Shown here: one piece after another, positions 54,301 to 64,000 of the stretch
Position numbering within the stretch: the first letter of the stretch is position 1
Layout: each line of letters starts with the position of its first letter
From: Dichotomocladium elegans
Lineage: Eukaryota; Mucoromycota; Mucoromycetes; Mucorales; Lichtheimiaceae
Reading direction: 5' to 3'
NCBI GenBank assembly: GCA_025716815.1
Contig: JAIXMN010000020.1
Span: 186,001 to 250,000 of the forward strand
DNA length: 64,000 nucleotides
Translations under genes and position numbers: made by a program
Notes under the pieces: generated by a model
Told to the model about the DNA's origin: nothing
Seen by the model: only the letters and a program-made list of their open reading frames with translations
Databases searched by the model: none

Positions 54301-56313
54301 CATGACGTTCCATGCCCATTTTCATGGAAACCCCTGTGGTCTCCCGTGCGAACATGACCATCCAACGTAATAACACGTTACCATTAATATCCAAGAGAAT
54401 AAGTAATACAAAGTAATTTCTACTGTATCCAGTGAACGTCTCTCTTCTCGGCCAGAAAGCAACAAACTCATTGTGTGCAAAAATGGGCAGTACTTGATGT
54501 TCGAATCCATTTATATATATATAACACCGCCAAAGATAACTTTTTGAATGTGAGGGATAGCATTATCTGCCCGGTGAAGCAAAATGCATGAGTATCAATC
54601 GTTGGTTTTGGGCTCTATGTAGCATTCCCCTCACATGTTCATGTTTCCACGTGTTATAAGGTAGCCTTGGTGTTTGTTTGAACATAACATGATGTACTGC
54701 CCTTCTATCCTTGGATGTCGTATAAACTGCTACCGGGAATAATAACAATGAGAGGTTGAAAGGCATAAATCTTACAAAATCGATGTGTAATATGCCTGCG
54801 CTATCGACAGTATGACGTTGTCAGGGGACTTGATTCACTTCGCATTAGATCCTACACACGTATGTTATGCATTAAACACAAGTTTGCATCGCCTCGAATT
54901 TCATTGCCGTGTCAAAGCCGGTCTGTTGTACATCGACAGCACGAGTGTGGCGCGCACCCGAGAGAGAAAGCATCCACGTATGTTTGGAGCGACACATACA
55001 TATGTATCAAGACCAGAGAAAGTTTAATGACCCTCTTTTTTGATGACAGCAAAGCCATCTGTAACCAGCAATACCGGGGACGGGGACCAGTTGTGCTGTA
55101 GTTAGGATCGGCAATTGCTGTCTTTTGCGTCACATCCATGCCATGATACGGAGGAATATGAGGAGGAAGGGAACAGACGGTCCCTGCATAAGTCCCCATA
55201 ACATATCGGCAGAAGGATTAAGGAGCGCTACCTCTATTGAAAGGCGTGTTTCGCAAGATCGTTGATCATCTGCATGTCAAGATAGTTTGACGGTCTGTAT
55301 GGCATATCGGCGTGTTTCACATGCGTATAAGCAAACGACTCTTGTCCTACATCGTTGATGCAATGATCGTATAAATATTGTCCTGGTCAAAGGAGATCAT
55401 CCACGTATGAGCTCTTTATTCTATCAAGGTATACAACGCTAGCTCTTGACAGTGCTACTATCAGTAGAATAGAAAAATGCAGTGCGCGCAGATTTCAGTG
55501 TCAGCAGAACCCCATACATGCCACTACGTATCGGTGATAAATGCGCGTGTTCCTCCCAGGGTGTACGCATACCCAGTTCAATATCAGAGGAACTTCTGTG
55601 TCACGAAACGAGAGACTTGCGAAATGGTACCTCTGTTTACATGATGCAGTGCATGTCTTTCATTCCCACTCTTTCTTCTCCCAGTCAAAATGTTTCCGAC
55701 GAACGTACTACCTAGAGCCATGGTTAAGCATGATCGTGATGCGCGATAAACACACCATATGAGTGTAATATCACGCATCTGTTTAAATGTCCATTTCATC
55801 CCATGACAAACGTAAGTCAGGTAACGCTGTCATCGCTATATTTTTTTTGGGGGGGGCGGAGAGGAGGAGGAGAGAGGAGTATTCAAAGGCTTAAACATGT
55901 GCCTCGACAGAGAACTTGAGAACCAATCTTGCTGTTTACTGCGGGAAATAAGTATTGCTTCCTCTCGAATGCGCCCGAAATATTATTTTCCCATATGCAC
56001 TTGTTTGCAGCAGCAACCATACTAATGCACACTTGACGGGCTGGTCTTCTTCTAACACATGCACGCACGTACTGTACTGTACTGTATTGTACGCACACAC
56101 ACACACACACGTACATACGCATTCTTTTTTTTTTTTCAAATACTCACCAATATCGCGTTGCCTCTTTCTCACCCGACACTCTTCCTTTCGTTCCCCACCT
56201 TCGCTCATCAAAAAAGCACACGTCTTCTTGTCGCCCTACTCTCGTTTCCGTTACTAACCGAGCATAATATACTCATTAATACTTTCATTTCATTCCCCCC
56301 CTTCTATTCTATC
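51319..56313. other. 5 kb with no supported gene
   Basis: No reading frame here has a recognisable domain or coherent splice pattern. The stretch 53160-53420 is GC-richer and encodes in one minus-strand frame WGGDTQRPDFTWLSPVTW, possibly element debris. G-tracts occur near 52030, 52505 and 54215, and a (CA) repeat near 56095. It could be old transposon remains or non-coding transcript space. Confidence 0.4.
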
Positions 56314-57672
56314 ATGGATATTACCGTTGCAGACCCTACCAAATTCTTTCTCTCCGCAGAGGAATATTTGACACAGTATCAGATACCGCCGCCACCCGTT
56401 TCCCTTGCGATTAAGGTAGAAGAAACGACTGTTTCCTACAATCAGCAAGGTGAGGGACTATTCCTATCAGTGCAGATGGTTCATTGGAGCCCTTAAATAT
56501 GCGCGTGTGTTGTGTTTTCTTCCCTTAGATGGCTCAGTTGGGTATCTTGGTTTTGAGGACTATTCAACTGCGAGCATCACACCATCCACTTCGATGTCCA
56601 CACCGACCAGTTACGATGGGAGCAGTAATAGCATTAACAACGACAGTAGCAGAAGCCATAGCACTGCACCTGGTCACCATCACGCAGGTTTAATCCTTCA
56701 CCAGTCGTTTTCCGACACTACCTCTGCCACCACCGGTCCCGGTACGCCCGTTTCCTATTGCATGTCGCCTGTGCCCTTGGCAACTGCATCCGCATCCCCG
56801 GCAACGCCCTCACCTTATTATCATCCATCGTCTGAGTTCATACAAAATCCGACAGAATCGTACGAGCAACAGCAACATCCTGGTGGTGGTCATCATCAGC
56901 TGTCGCCGATCATCATGCCTCGCTCCGACAGCATCAAAACGCCTCACCAGGAGTCGACGCGTGGCACTAAAGATGAAACACGCGACGTGCCTGTCTTGGA
57001 TGAAGCTCAGACGTAAGACAGACAAATATCATTGTGATAAAGAGAAAGGGACAGAGTGCGAGTGTGTATGTGATTGTGGTTGATTTCTTCAGGTGCAAGC
57101 ACTCATGTCGGTCACATACATACACACGCACACACATAACCATTTTCATTTCTCTGCTAGGTCCGGCACCATCTCTAATAGTGAGCTGCGTCGTCAGATC
57201 CATATCCAGTCGGAACAGAAACGACGTGCTCAGATCAAAGACGGATTCGAGGACTTGCGGAACGAACTCCCGAGCTGTCTGAACAAAAAGATGAGCAAGG
57301 TTGCCTTGTTGCATCGTAGTAAGTTTTGAAAAAAAAAAAAAGCCGGGAGGGGCGGGGGAGGACGTGCTTGCCATTCTTTGTTGATTCACTCTGTTGCCCT
57401 CTTGTTCCATAATAGCGATTCAACACATCCAACACCTCAAGAGCACCCAGGTGACCATTCTTTCTGAACTCGAGAGGCTAATGAACGAAAACGAGCAATT
57501 GCGAAAGTAGGTTGCTGCCCTCCCACACTCTCTCATGATGGGATGCGAAAAAACAAACCAAAACGTGTCGTTGTAGTATCACTTATGTTGGAGTTTTCAC
57601 TATGGTAGATTTCAGCAAGGCGTTCTGCAGAAACAGGCGATAGAAACGATGTATCAAGTCAACGGGCTATGA
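56314..57672 (+). CDS. bHLH-leucine zipper transcription factor
   Basis: Exons 56314..56449, 56529..57012, 57161..57318, 57416..57506 and 57609..57672, 310 residues. The first 185 residues are Ser/Thr/Pro/His-rich and disordered. The bHLH (about residues 215-270) has basic region ELRRQIHIQSEQKRRAQIKD with the H-x3-E-x3-R pattern that contacts E-box CACGTG, helix 1 (FEDLRNELP), loop, and helix 2 (KMSKVALLHRTIQHIQHLKS). A heptad leucine zipper follows (ILSELERLMNENEQLRKFQQ). This is Max/Mlx/USF-like in layout. It probably acts in the nucleus as a dimer; target genes cannot be inferred. It converges on the thioredoxin gene. Confidence 0.9.
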
Positions 57673-57897
57673 AAGGCTCATCCTATCTACCTTGCTTTCT
57701 TCGCCCCTCCCTTTCTCGACCGAGCCCTGGCCCGTTTTTATGTTTTTGCTTCTTATGTACTTACGTTTCATCCCGCTTAATCCCTCTGTCTCTCTCCGCC
57801 CCTTCTCCCACTAATCTTTTCTTGTATGCGTAAATTGATATGCCCTATTCATTATCCCTAATATATTCAATCTGATAATGGTTTGCTTTAAAAATAT

Positions 57898-58564
57898 TTA
57901 TGCGAGTTCCGCGTGCTTCTTGACGAATGCTTCAATCTGCTGACCGTTGCGCATGCCAACAAATTGATCCACAACCTTGCCATCATTGAACGCAGACACC
58001 GTAGGCAACGCAGTAATCTATTCGTTTCCCAAAACCAACCCCCCGGCCACCCGGTCAAACAATCAATATATACTGCCTCATTTTTTTTTTTTTTTTTTTT
58101 TTAAAAAAAAAGAACACTTACACGGTATTTGCCAGCCAGCTCAGCAGCATCATCGACATTCAACTTGACAAGCGTAACGCTGGGATTAGCAGCAACGGCC
58201 TTTTGCAAATATGGTGCCAACATGCGGCAAGGACCACACCAACTTGTCAACCGAAAAAACAGGGTTATGTCTGGGTATCCAAATGCTTATTCTTTATAAA
58301 AAAAAAAAAACTTACTCAGCATAAAAGTCAACAATGACAGGGTGATCGGCCTTCACAACAAGATCGTCAAATGTCTCAGTGGTCGCTTCAATCGTCTTGC
58401 CTGTCATGAGAGGCTTGCCCACATGAAACATACGCTGGCTACCAACAACTGTGCAGAAGTAGGCAAGAATAAGCAATCTCGTCTGAAATGCGTCCTGGAG
58501 TCCTGGATTGCTTACAGCGGACAGACTGCTGTGCAGGTCGAGCAAGGGTGCGGAATGCGTTCAT
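57898..58564 (-). CDS. TRX3: mitochondrial thioredoxin
   Basis: Exons 58516..58564, 58316..58448, 58122..58242 and 57898..58017, 140 residues. Disulfide reductase with the active site WCGPC (preceded by Asp: FYADWCGPCRM), cis-proline TALPT, and the conserved VKLNVDD strand. The first 25 residues (MNAFRTLARPAQQSVRF) form an Arg-rich amphipathic presequence, so a mitochondrial location like yeast Trx3 is likely. Intron 2 ends in AAG, so the residue before WCGPC is encoded across the junction. Length is typical. Confidence 0.92.
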
Positions 58565-58765
58565 TGTTATTAAATAGAGGATAAAAAAGCCTAAAACTGG
58601 GCTTCCGCGGTGGGGAAGCCTCTCAACTTGTTCCACAAACTCCGCGTATTTTTAAAGCGTTTCCAAGAAAAACGTCATAAACCTTTTTAAGAATAAAAAT
58701 TTGGGGAGAAAGGGCCTGTCTGTTCATGGAAGAATCCTTCCTTTGATATGTGTATATATTTTTCT

Positions 58766-61700
58766 TTACAAAATACTGCCTTGAGCCAGTGACAGGAGCA
58801 TTGGATCGTCAAAGTATTTGTTTATGCTCACATCTTCGGACAGACCCTGCAAATCAAACAAACAAGATCGATGAGTGGTCGATATAAAAATATAGCCGTG
58901 CACAACACCCCCTCCCAGCTTTACCTTTCGTCTTCTAGTTTTGACCATAAAATCTCTCGCGAGATGCTGTGCAGGACTTGCCTCCAAAGGTCGCAGCACA
59001 ATACTAGTGTCAAGAGGATCGCCTGGAACTATCTGCCAATGGTCGAAGATTTGCTGACAAAACGCCTGGCCCTGAGTGTGAGTCCGCAGATCAGTTTCAA
59101 AACCGCAGGAATCAATGACAGGAATGTAGGCTTTAACGGTGTACAGCGGAGAGCCAGGTTTGGGAATATCTTGCGTCACATGACCTCTGCATTTCATTTT
59201 CATTTTGATTTTGCGTCAGCTTTTATAGTCTCTTAATAAGGTGACATGCTGTTTACCTTCTTCGTTGAAGGACGGCATAAACTGACGTCACACAGTCTCC
59301 TGGTGATTGAATCTCAACATAGTATACAGGCTCCATCAAACGCGGTGTCGCCGTCAGGAACGATGAATAGCATACGCGACGCGCAGTTGGGATGATCTGA
59401 CCACCACCTCTGTATATCGGTTCATTCGCAAGCACTGCATCTAATATCCGGAATTTCACATTCCGAATGGCTACAGATAGTTCGTTAGTTCTCTCCTCAT
59501 GGATAGATAGCTATAGTCTACAGCCACTCACGCTCATCGCAAAGGGGGCCCTCACGTGTACCCCATTGGAAGCCCTGCTTGATGGAGTCTTTAACAGAAT
59601 ATAGCAGTTTCTTGTCTACCTCGCTCGGCAGCGTGTCGTCCACAAGAATATTGGGCCCCATGTCATCCGGCCCAAATGCCCATATTGACCGTGCTGCGAG
59701 CACATCCCAGCCATACTTCGATTGCATATAATTGCCAAGGTCCTTGGCTGGCCAGCGGATGCTCACTTTGCCCCCCTCAATATCTTCTGCAAGACCTTTT
59801 TCAAGCGGTTCGGCGATGAATGTCAACTTGTTCCTATTTGCTTCATATATGAGTGAATTTGGCGCAAAATAGAAGACTCGTATGGCCACCATACTTTTTG
59901 TTCGGCGTTTCCGCAAAGCATTTTAATGCTGAAGTCTCAACCACGGTTTCGCAGAAACGGACCACTGGATCGGCAACCTTGAGCTCAATCTCGGCATACA
60001 TCCGGCGTAGGTCATGCAAGATACAGTCCAAGTACAATTCACCCGTGCCGAGAACGATATGTTCACCTGATTCTTCAACCTGATATAACCGCATATGAGA
60101 CTCTATATACAAGCCATCTCCAGCTCCTTATACCTTGGTTGTAACAATAGGATAGCTCTTGTTAATCCTTCTCAAACCATCCAACATCTTGGGCAATTCG
60201 GAAGGGTTCATGGGTTCAATTGCCACTTTGAGCGTCGCTGCAGTAGGGAAACGTAGAGGGCGGAAAATGTAAGCATCATCGCGCGATTTTTGCTGGACAA
60301 TGGTCGCTGTCTTCATAATGGAGCTGTCGACACCACCCAATAGCACCCACCCGCCCGCTGGAACACCATCGACCGGTATACGATATCTATGATATTTTGG
60401 TAGGTAAAGCTGGAATAAATAGCTTGGTAGGATCAAGGGGGCTTACCGGGACTCAAATACCCAGGCATTCGTGACCTTTTGCATCGTCATATCTTCTTCG
60501 TCGTCGACTGTGTAACTCTCACCAAGCACCCGTACAATCTGTCCGGTTTTGACTGTGCCGCTAAACACTCTTCCAAAAGCATCAAATCCTGTTGCCTCTT
60601 CATTATCATACAGTTTTGTGATCTGGATCACCAGAGGGCCTTCAGGATCGCACTTTCTCATAGCCTCGCCTACTTCTGTATCCATTGGACCAGTGTAGAT
60701 ATGCTCAACCTTCTGGGAAGCGTTCTTGACTGGTGACGGGATATGTTTTACGACCATATCAACAAACCCATACGGAGGTCCAAAGAACTGCGCAAGCACA
60801 ACGCGAAGCAAGGGTTTTACGTTGAGACCATAATCCTTTTCTTTGAGGCGGATACCCAGTGACCGCAGAGTTTTCTTCAGTTCAGCAACATCTTCGCCAA
60901 TAACCTAGAGAGACCACATTTATTACACGGCGACGTCAGGAGATCCCCCTCGCTTTTCATTACCTGCGAATAGAGCTTGTAAAGAGGTTCAAGGATAAAA
61001 TGGATAAATGTACGTTTGCTGTCGCGGCCCTGAGAAGTACGGTGGAACGAGCCTTTTTCGGGATTGAAGAAGATATCACCCCAAAGACGCTTAGCAAATT
61101 CATTAGAGTCGAATTCGGCTTCATAAGACTCAGCATAGAGCTTAGCGAAAGATTTAAGCGAGAAGCACCATCCAGTTTGGCTTGAAGCAAAACACACGTT
61201 GCCAAGCTCAGGTGACATACGAATGTCCTCGCCGCCAGGGGTTGATCTTGATCAAACAAATAAGTTCTCAAGAGATATGCAAGAGCTTCCAATATTCTTA
61301 CCGGATAACATCGTTCACTTCCTCAATAGTGTGACGCAGCTTGAAATAAGCATCGGTAGGAGGAAGTTTAAGTTCAAGCATCAACCGATCAACCTTGTTT
61401 ACTACAAGGGTCATAGCAAGTTTTTCGCGAATGCAATGCTTAATGACCTGCTCCGTGTTGACCATTACCTATACAGAAATCATGTCAGATGTATACCATT
61501 TGTAAAGGACATAAGTCTACATACTCCTTCAATGACATCCACCACGATAACGACACCGTCAGCCAGTCTTGTAGCAGCAGCCATCTCATCAATGAAATTG
61601 GTATGGCCTAGAAGCGATAATACTTCAGCATCAGTCCCCAGTCCCGATCTTTCTCAGTATATATATAACTCACCAGGTGTATCCAGCACGTTTAGAAGGA

Positions 61701-62551
61701 ATGATTTGTCGTTCAGATCCTGCATAACGATGGTCATAGGCATACTTTTGATACTCACGCCGCGTTCTCGTTCGAGCGTGTGCGTGTCAGTATAACGTTC
61801 CTGAAGATGAGCAAATGTATGAGCGTTTGGGACTGACAATCTAGTATGATCGCGACAGGCGTACCGGCTGGTCCACATTCACAGGAATATCGTGGGTTTC
61901 CGAAACAAGCATATCAACGAAAGATGTCTTTCCGTGATGAAGATGGCCGACAATAGCAATGTTGCGGGTGAGATCTGGGAAGTTCATCAAGTCGGTCATA
62001 AACCTAGCAATTGCGTGCCGTTCCTTCAGTCATCCGTCTTCATCTTTTTATCCGCACCCTCATCGTTCTTTCGTCTTACTCTTTGCTGAAACGGGTGTCC
62101 GGCAAATCCTTTTCCGTCACAAGAAACTTGCGTACTTTGACAGGCGCAATAATGGGCTCAGATAAGGGCTGGGTATCTTCTTCCTGAACAAGGGTTTCGA
62201 CACCCGGGCCATACACTTCTTCAGCAGTAGGGTAATACTGCTTATCTTCATGGAGCACAATCTGATTCTGTGGTATATCTGCGAATGGATGCGAAAAAAG
62301 AATAAGCCTGGACATCCATGCATCTTTTCACTTTGTCGCGACGTGTTGCACTTTCGGTAGTATTTACCATCCACACGCATCAGGGCAGATTCTTCAACAG
62401 CTTCTTCCATTTCATCATCGCTGCCTGCTCGGGGTGGGGTCGTCTCAAATCCACGATGCTCCTCTTGCTCTTCTTCTAGTTCTAGATCCTCGTCATCTTC
62501 AAGATCTGGTCCGATGTAGTTGCCGAATTCGTCGTACAGAGATTCATCCAT
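58766..62551 (-). CDS. SNU114: Snu114/EFTUD2, U5 snRNP GTPase
   Basis: Fourteen exons: 62368..62551, 62080..62278, 61865..62003, 61674..61800, 61525..61607, 61302..61468, 60964..61246, 60447..60904, 60134..60386, 59895..60079, 59532..59833, 59257..59470, 58925..59186 and 58766..58846, 978 residues, all consistent in phase. EF-2-like GTPase that, with Prp8 and Brr2, controls spliceosome activation and disassembly. Acidic N-terminus ([20 protein letters not shown]) typical of Snu114; G1 [11 protein letters not shown], switch/G2 [10 protein letters not shown]3 NVLDTPGH, G4 VVNKVDRL; later [11 protein letters not shown] and the C-terminal [20 protein letters not shown] match EFTUD2. The length is nearly that of human EFTUD2. 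The first exon starts at the ATG before [14 protein letters not shown]. Confidence 0.96.
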
Positions 62552-63211
62552 GGTTGTGAGAAAGTCAGATCGCACGCGTTTTTAATCGAGCCACCTAGAT
62601 GTTTTTTAACACGCAGTCGCGGGCAGCCCGAATGAAACCTTTAATTCGTAGGCTCCTCCCTCCGCCCGCCCCGCCACCCCCCCATTTGGTGGCAGTCACG
62701 CGCTCCATAGTACATGTTTTTTGCGGAGACCCAAGAGATGAACATCCGAGCATCTACTCTGAAAGCGGTGATCTAGAGTCAGGCATGCGCCTGTTCGCAA
62801 GATGTTCTCTCTTAAAACATCATATTATTAAAAAATACGCCACTACAAGACAAACCTTTAATGATTTTTATATTAGAATATATATATATATATATGTATA
62901 TATACCAGGGAGTCGTAAATAGAGCGGTCGGGTCATAGAGATATTCATGGGACCGCTTCTTCCCAGGGATACCGGAACAGCAGTCGATTTGTCCGGTGCA
63001 AATAATTGAACAATGTCTGATGCGTTCATAAAGTATCGATGCAATTCTGGGTAATTGGCTACAAGCCTGCCCCATGCACACCAAGCACGAGAAGAATTTA
63101 AATATGGCCCCCACCCAACGCTTAGAGTGCTTTGGGCAATCTTTTGTTCTCTAATCCCATCTCTCTTCCTCTCTCTCTCCCCTACCCCACACCCCATCTT
63201 TCCTCTTTGCC

Positions 63212-64000
63212 ATGAAACTGTATCTACTGTTGCTTTGCACGGCTGCATTTTCCCTCATCTTTACAGAAGGCCGGATGGAAGCGGATCGGTACTACTATAC
63301 CATGCATGTCCCCTCGTCCTCAGAGAGAGCAGCAAAGTGGGTGGCACACGAGCTTGGTGCACGGTACGAAGGCCAAGTTGGCGAATTGCCAACGTATTAT
63401 CTGGTCAGTGTTCCTGCTGGCGGTGACGGCTTCGCTAAACGGAGGGACACAGACGAAAACGATCTATTGATGGCTGCATTTAAATCGCAAAAGCAGAAAC
63501 ACCATGCTAGTATGAGCCGCCGGGATAGTGGTCATGTATACTGGGATCTCGTTCTCAGAATCGAGCGCCTGGCAGCCAGAAAACGGGTCAAGCGCGTGCT
63601 TCCACTAACTCTGCGCGGTGCGGATGGTACCATACTGCTGAACGATACCGAGAACATGCTTGGAATCCGCGACCCTGGCTTCGACAAACAATGGCATCTG
63701 GTATGCATCTCCACATGAATATAAAGTAGTAGCGACCGTTCTAAGTGCCTCGTGCAAATCCAGGTCAATCAAGGAACGAGAGGGCATGATATTAACGTAA
63801 CGGGAGTATGGCGTCAAGGCAAGTGAACTTCCTGTCATGAGAAATCTAAAGCCTTCCATAACCATTTAACTTGTCGCTAACCGTTTGTATGACTTCTAAA
63901 CATACCACATATATATATATATAAAGGTATTACTGGCAAGGGATCCACTGTAGCTATTCTGGACGACGGATTGGATTATGATAACCGCGACCTCGAAAGC
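63212..64000 (+). CDS. KEX2: kexin-like proprotein convertase, 5' part
   Basis: Exons 63212..63700, 63764..63818 and 63927..>64000; the gene leaves the window. Signal peptide (MKLYLLLLCTAAFSLIFTEG), a convertase propeptide with basic cleavage sites (KRVKR near residue 130), then the start of the subtilisin-like catalytic domain: DPGFDKQWHLVNQG, GHDINVTGVW and STVAILDDGLDYDNRDLES, containing the catalytic Asp. Kex2 acts in the late Golgi on dibasic sites. The second intron (63819-63926) uses a GC donor (CAAG|GCAAGT), which is required to join GVWRQ to GITGKG. His and Ser of the triad lie beyond the window. Confidence 0.9.

Noticed and set aside
1..64000. CRISPR arrays, rRNA genes, prokaryotic features
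   Set aside because: None seen; the window is eukaryotic nuclear DNA and short tandem repeats present (PVEQ codons, RS codons, CTAT) are not spaced like CRISPR.

Overview
The window is nuclear DNA of a filamentous fungus, most likely an early-diverging one (Mucoromycota / Mucorales-like); I cannot name the species. Genes have one to thirteen short introns (mostly 50-120 bp) with GT-AG borders and two probable GC-AG introns, intergenic spaces are small, and the mobile elements (a Mutator-like element carrying an OTU domain, IS630/Tc1 relatives, Ty3/gypsy elements, a Helitron, a LINE ORF1-like reading frame) match what is common in Mucoromycota. Exon structures below were worked out by hand from splice sites and reading-frame continuity.

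Layout. 1-936: 3' part of a caleosin-like gene. 937-6500: mobile-element graveyard, with a 3.0 kb Mutator-like element (9-bp target duplication, 46-48 bp terminal inverted repeats) holding an OTU-protease fragment and a dead Tc1/mariner relic, then a dead IS630-like transposase. 6562-13008: housekeeping cluster: AIG1/FAR-17a membrane protein, HUB1/UBL5 with an SR-rich extension, WASP/Las17, Tim44, and a short unassigned gene. 15330-24776: two young Ty3/gypsy elements joined end to end, one lacking capsid gag, one apparently intact with a probable -1 frameshift site. 24885-24957: tRNA-Ala(AGC). 25178-36191: nested elements: decayed gag-protease element, LINE-like ORF broken by LTRs, a 110-bp inverted repeat, and a degenerate Helitron split by a solo LTR. 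36261-37479: frameshifted Myb/SANT-like gene. 37842-48587: gene-dense block: Pbs2-type MAPKK, collagen-like secreted protein, ABHD13/BEM46 hydrolase, CHCH-like small protein, universal stress protein, mitochondrial SHMT, Acinus. 50234-51318: DUF7137-like membrane protein. 51319-56313: 5 kb with no supportable gene. 56314-64000: bHLH-zip factor, mitochondrial thioredoxin, Snu114/EFTUD2, and the start of a kexin-type protease.

How genes relate. No operon-like pathway is present, but three proteins belong to splicing: HUB1 (tri-snRNP-associated ubiquitin-like protein), Snu114 (U5 GTPase) and Acinus (ASAP/exon junction complex). Tim44, SHMT and thioredoxin carry or are expected to carry mitochondrial presequences. 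WASP and Pbs2 serve actin assembly and osmostress signalling. The most unusual items are the SR-rich HUB1 extension with its GC-AG intron, the capsid-less Ty3/gypsy element with three zinc knuckles, a gag start codon lying inside the primer-binding site, and the Mutator-like element that carries only the transposase tail plus OTU domain.
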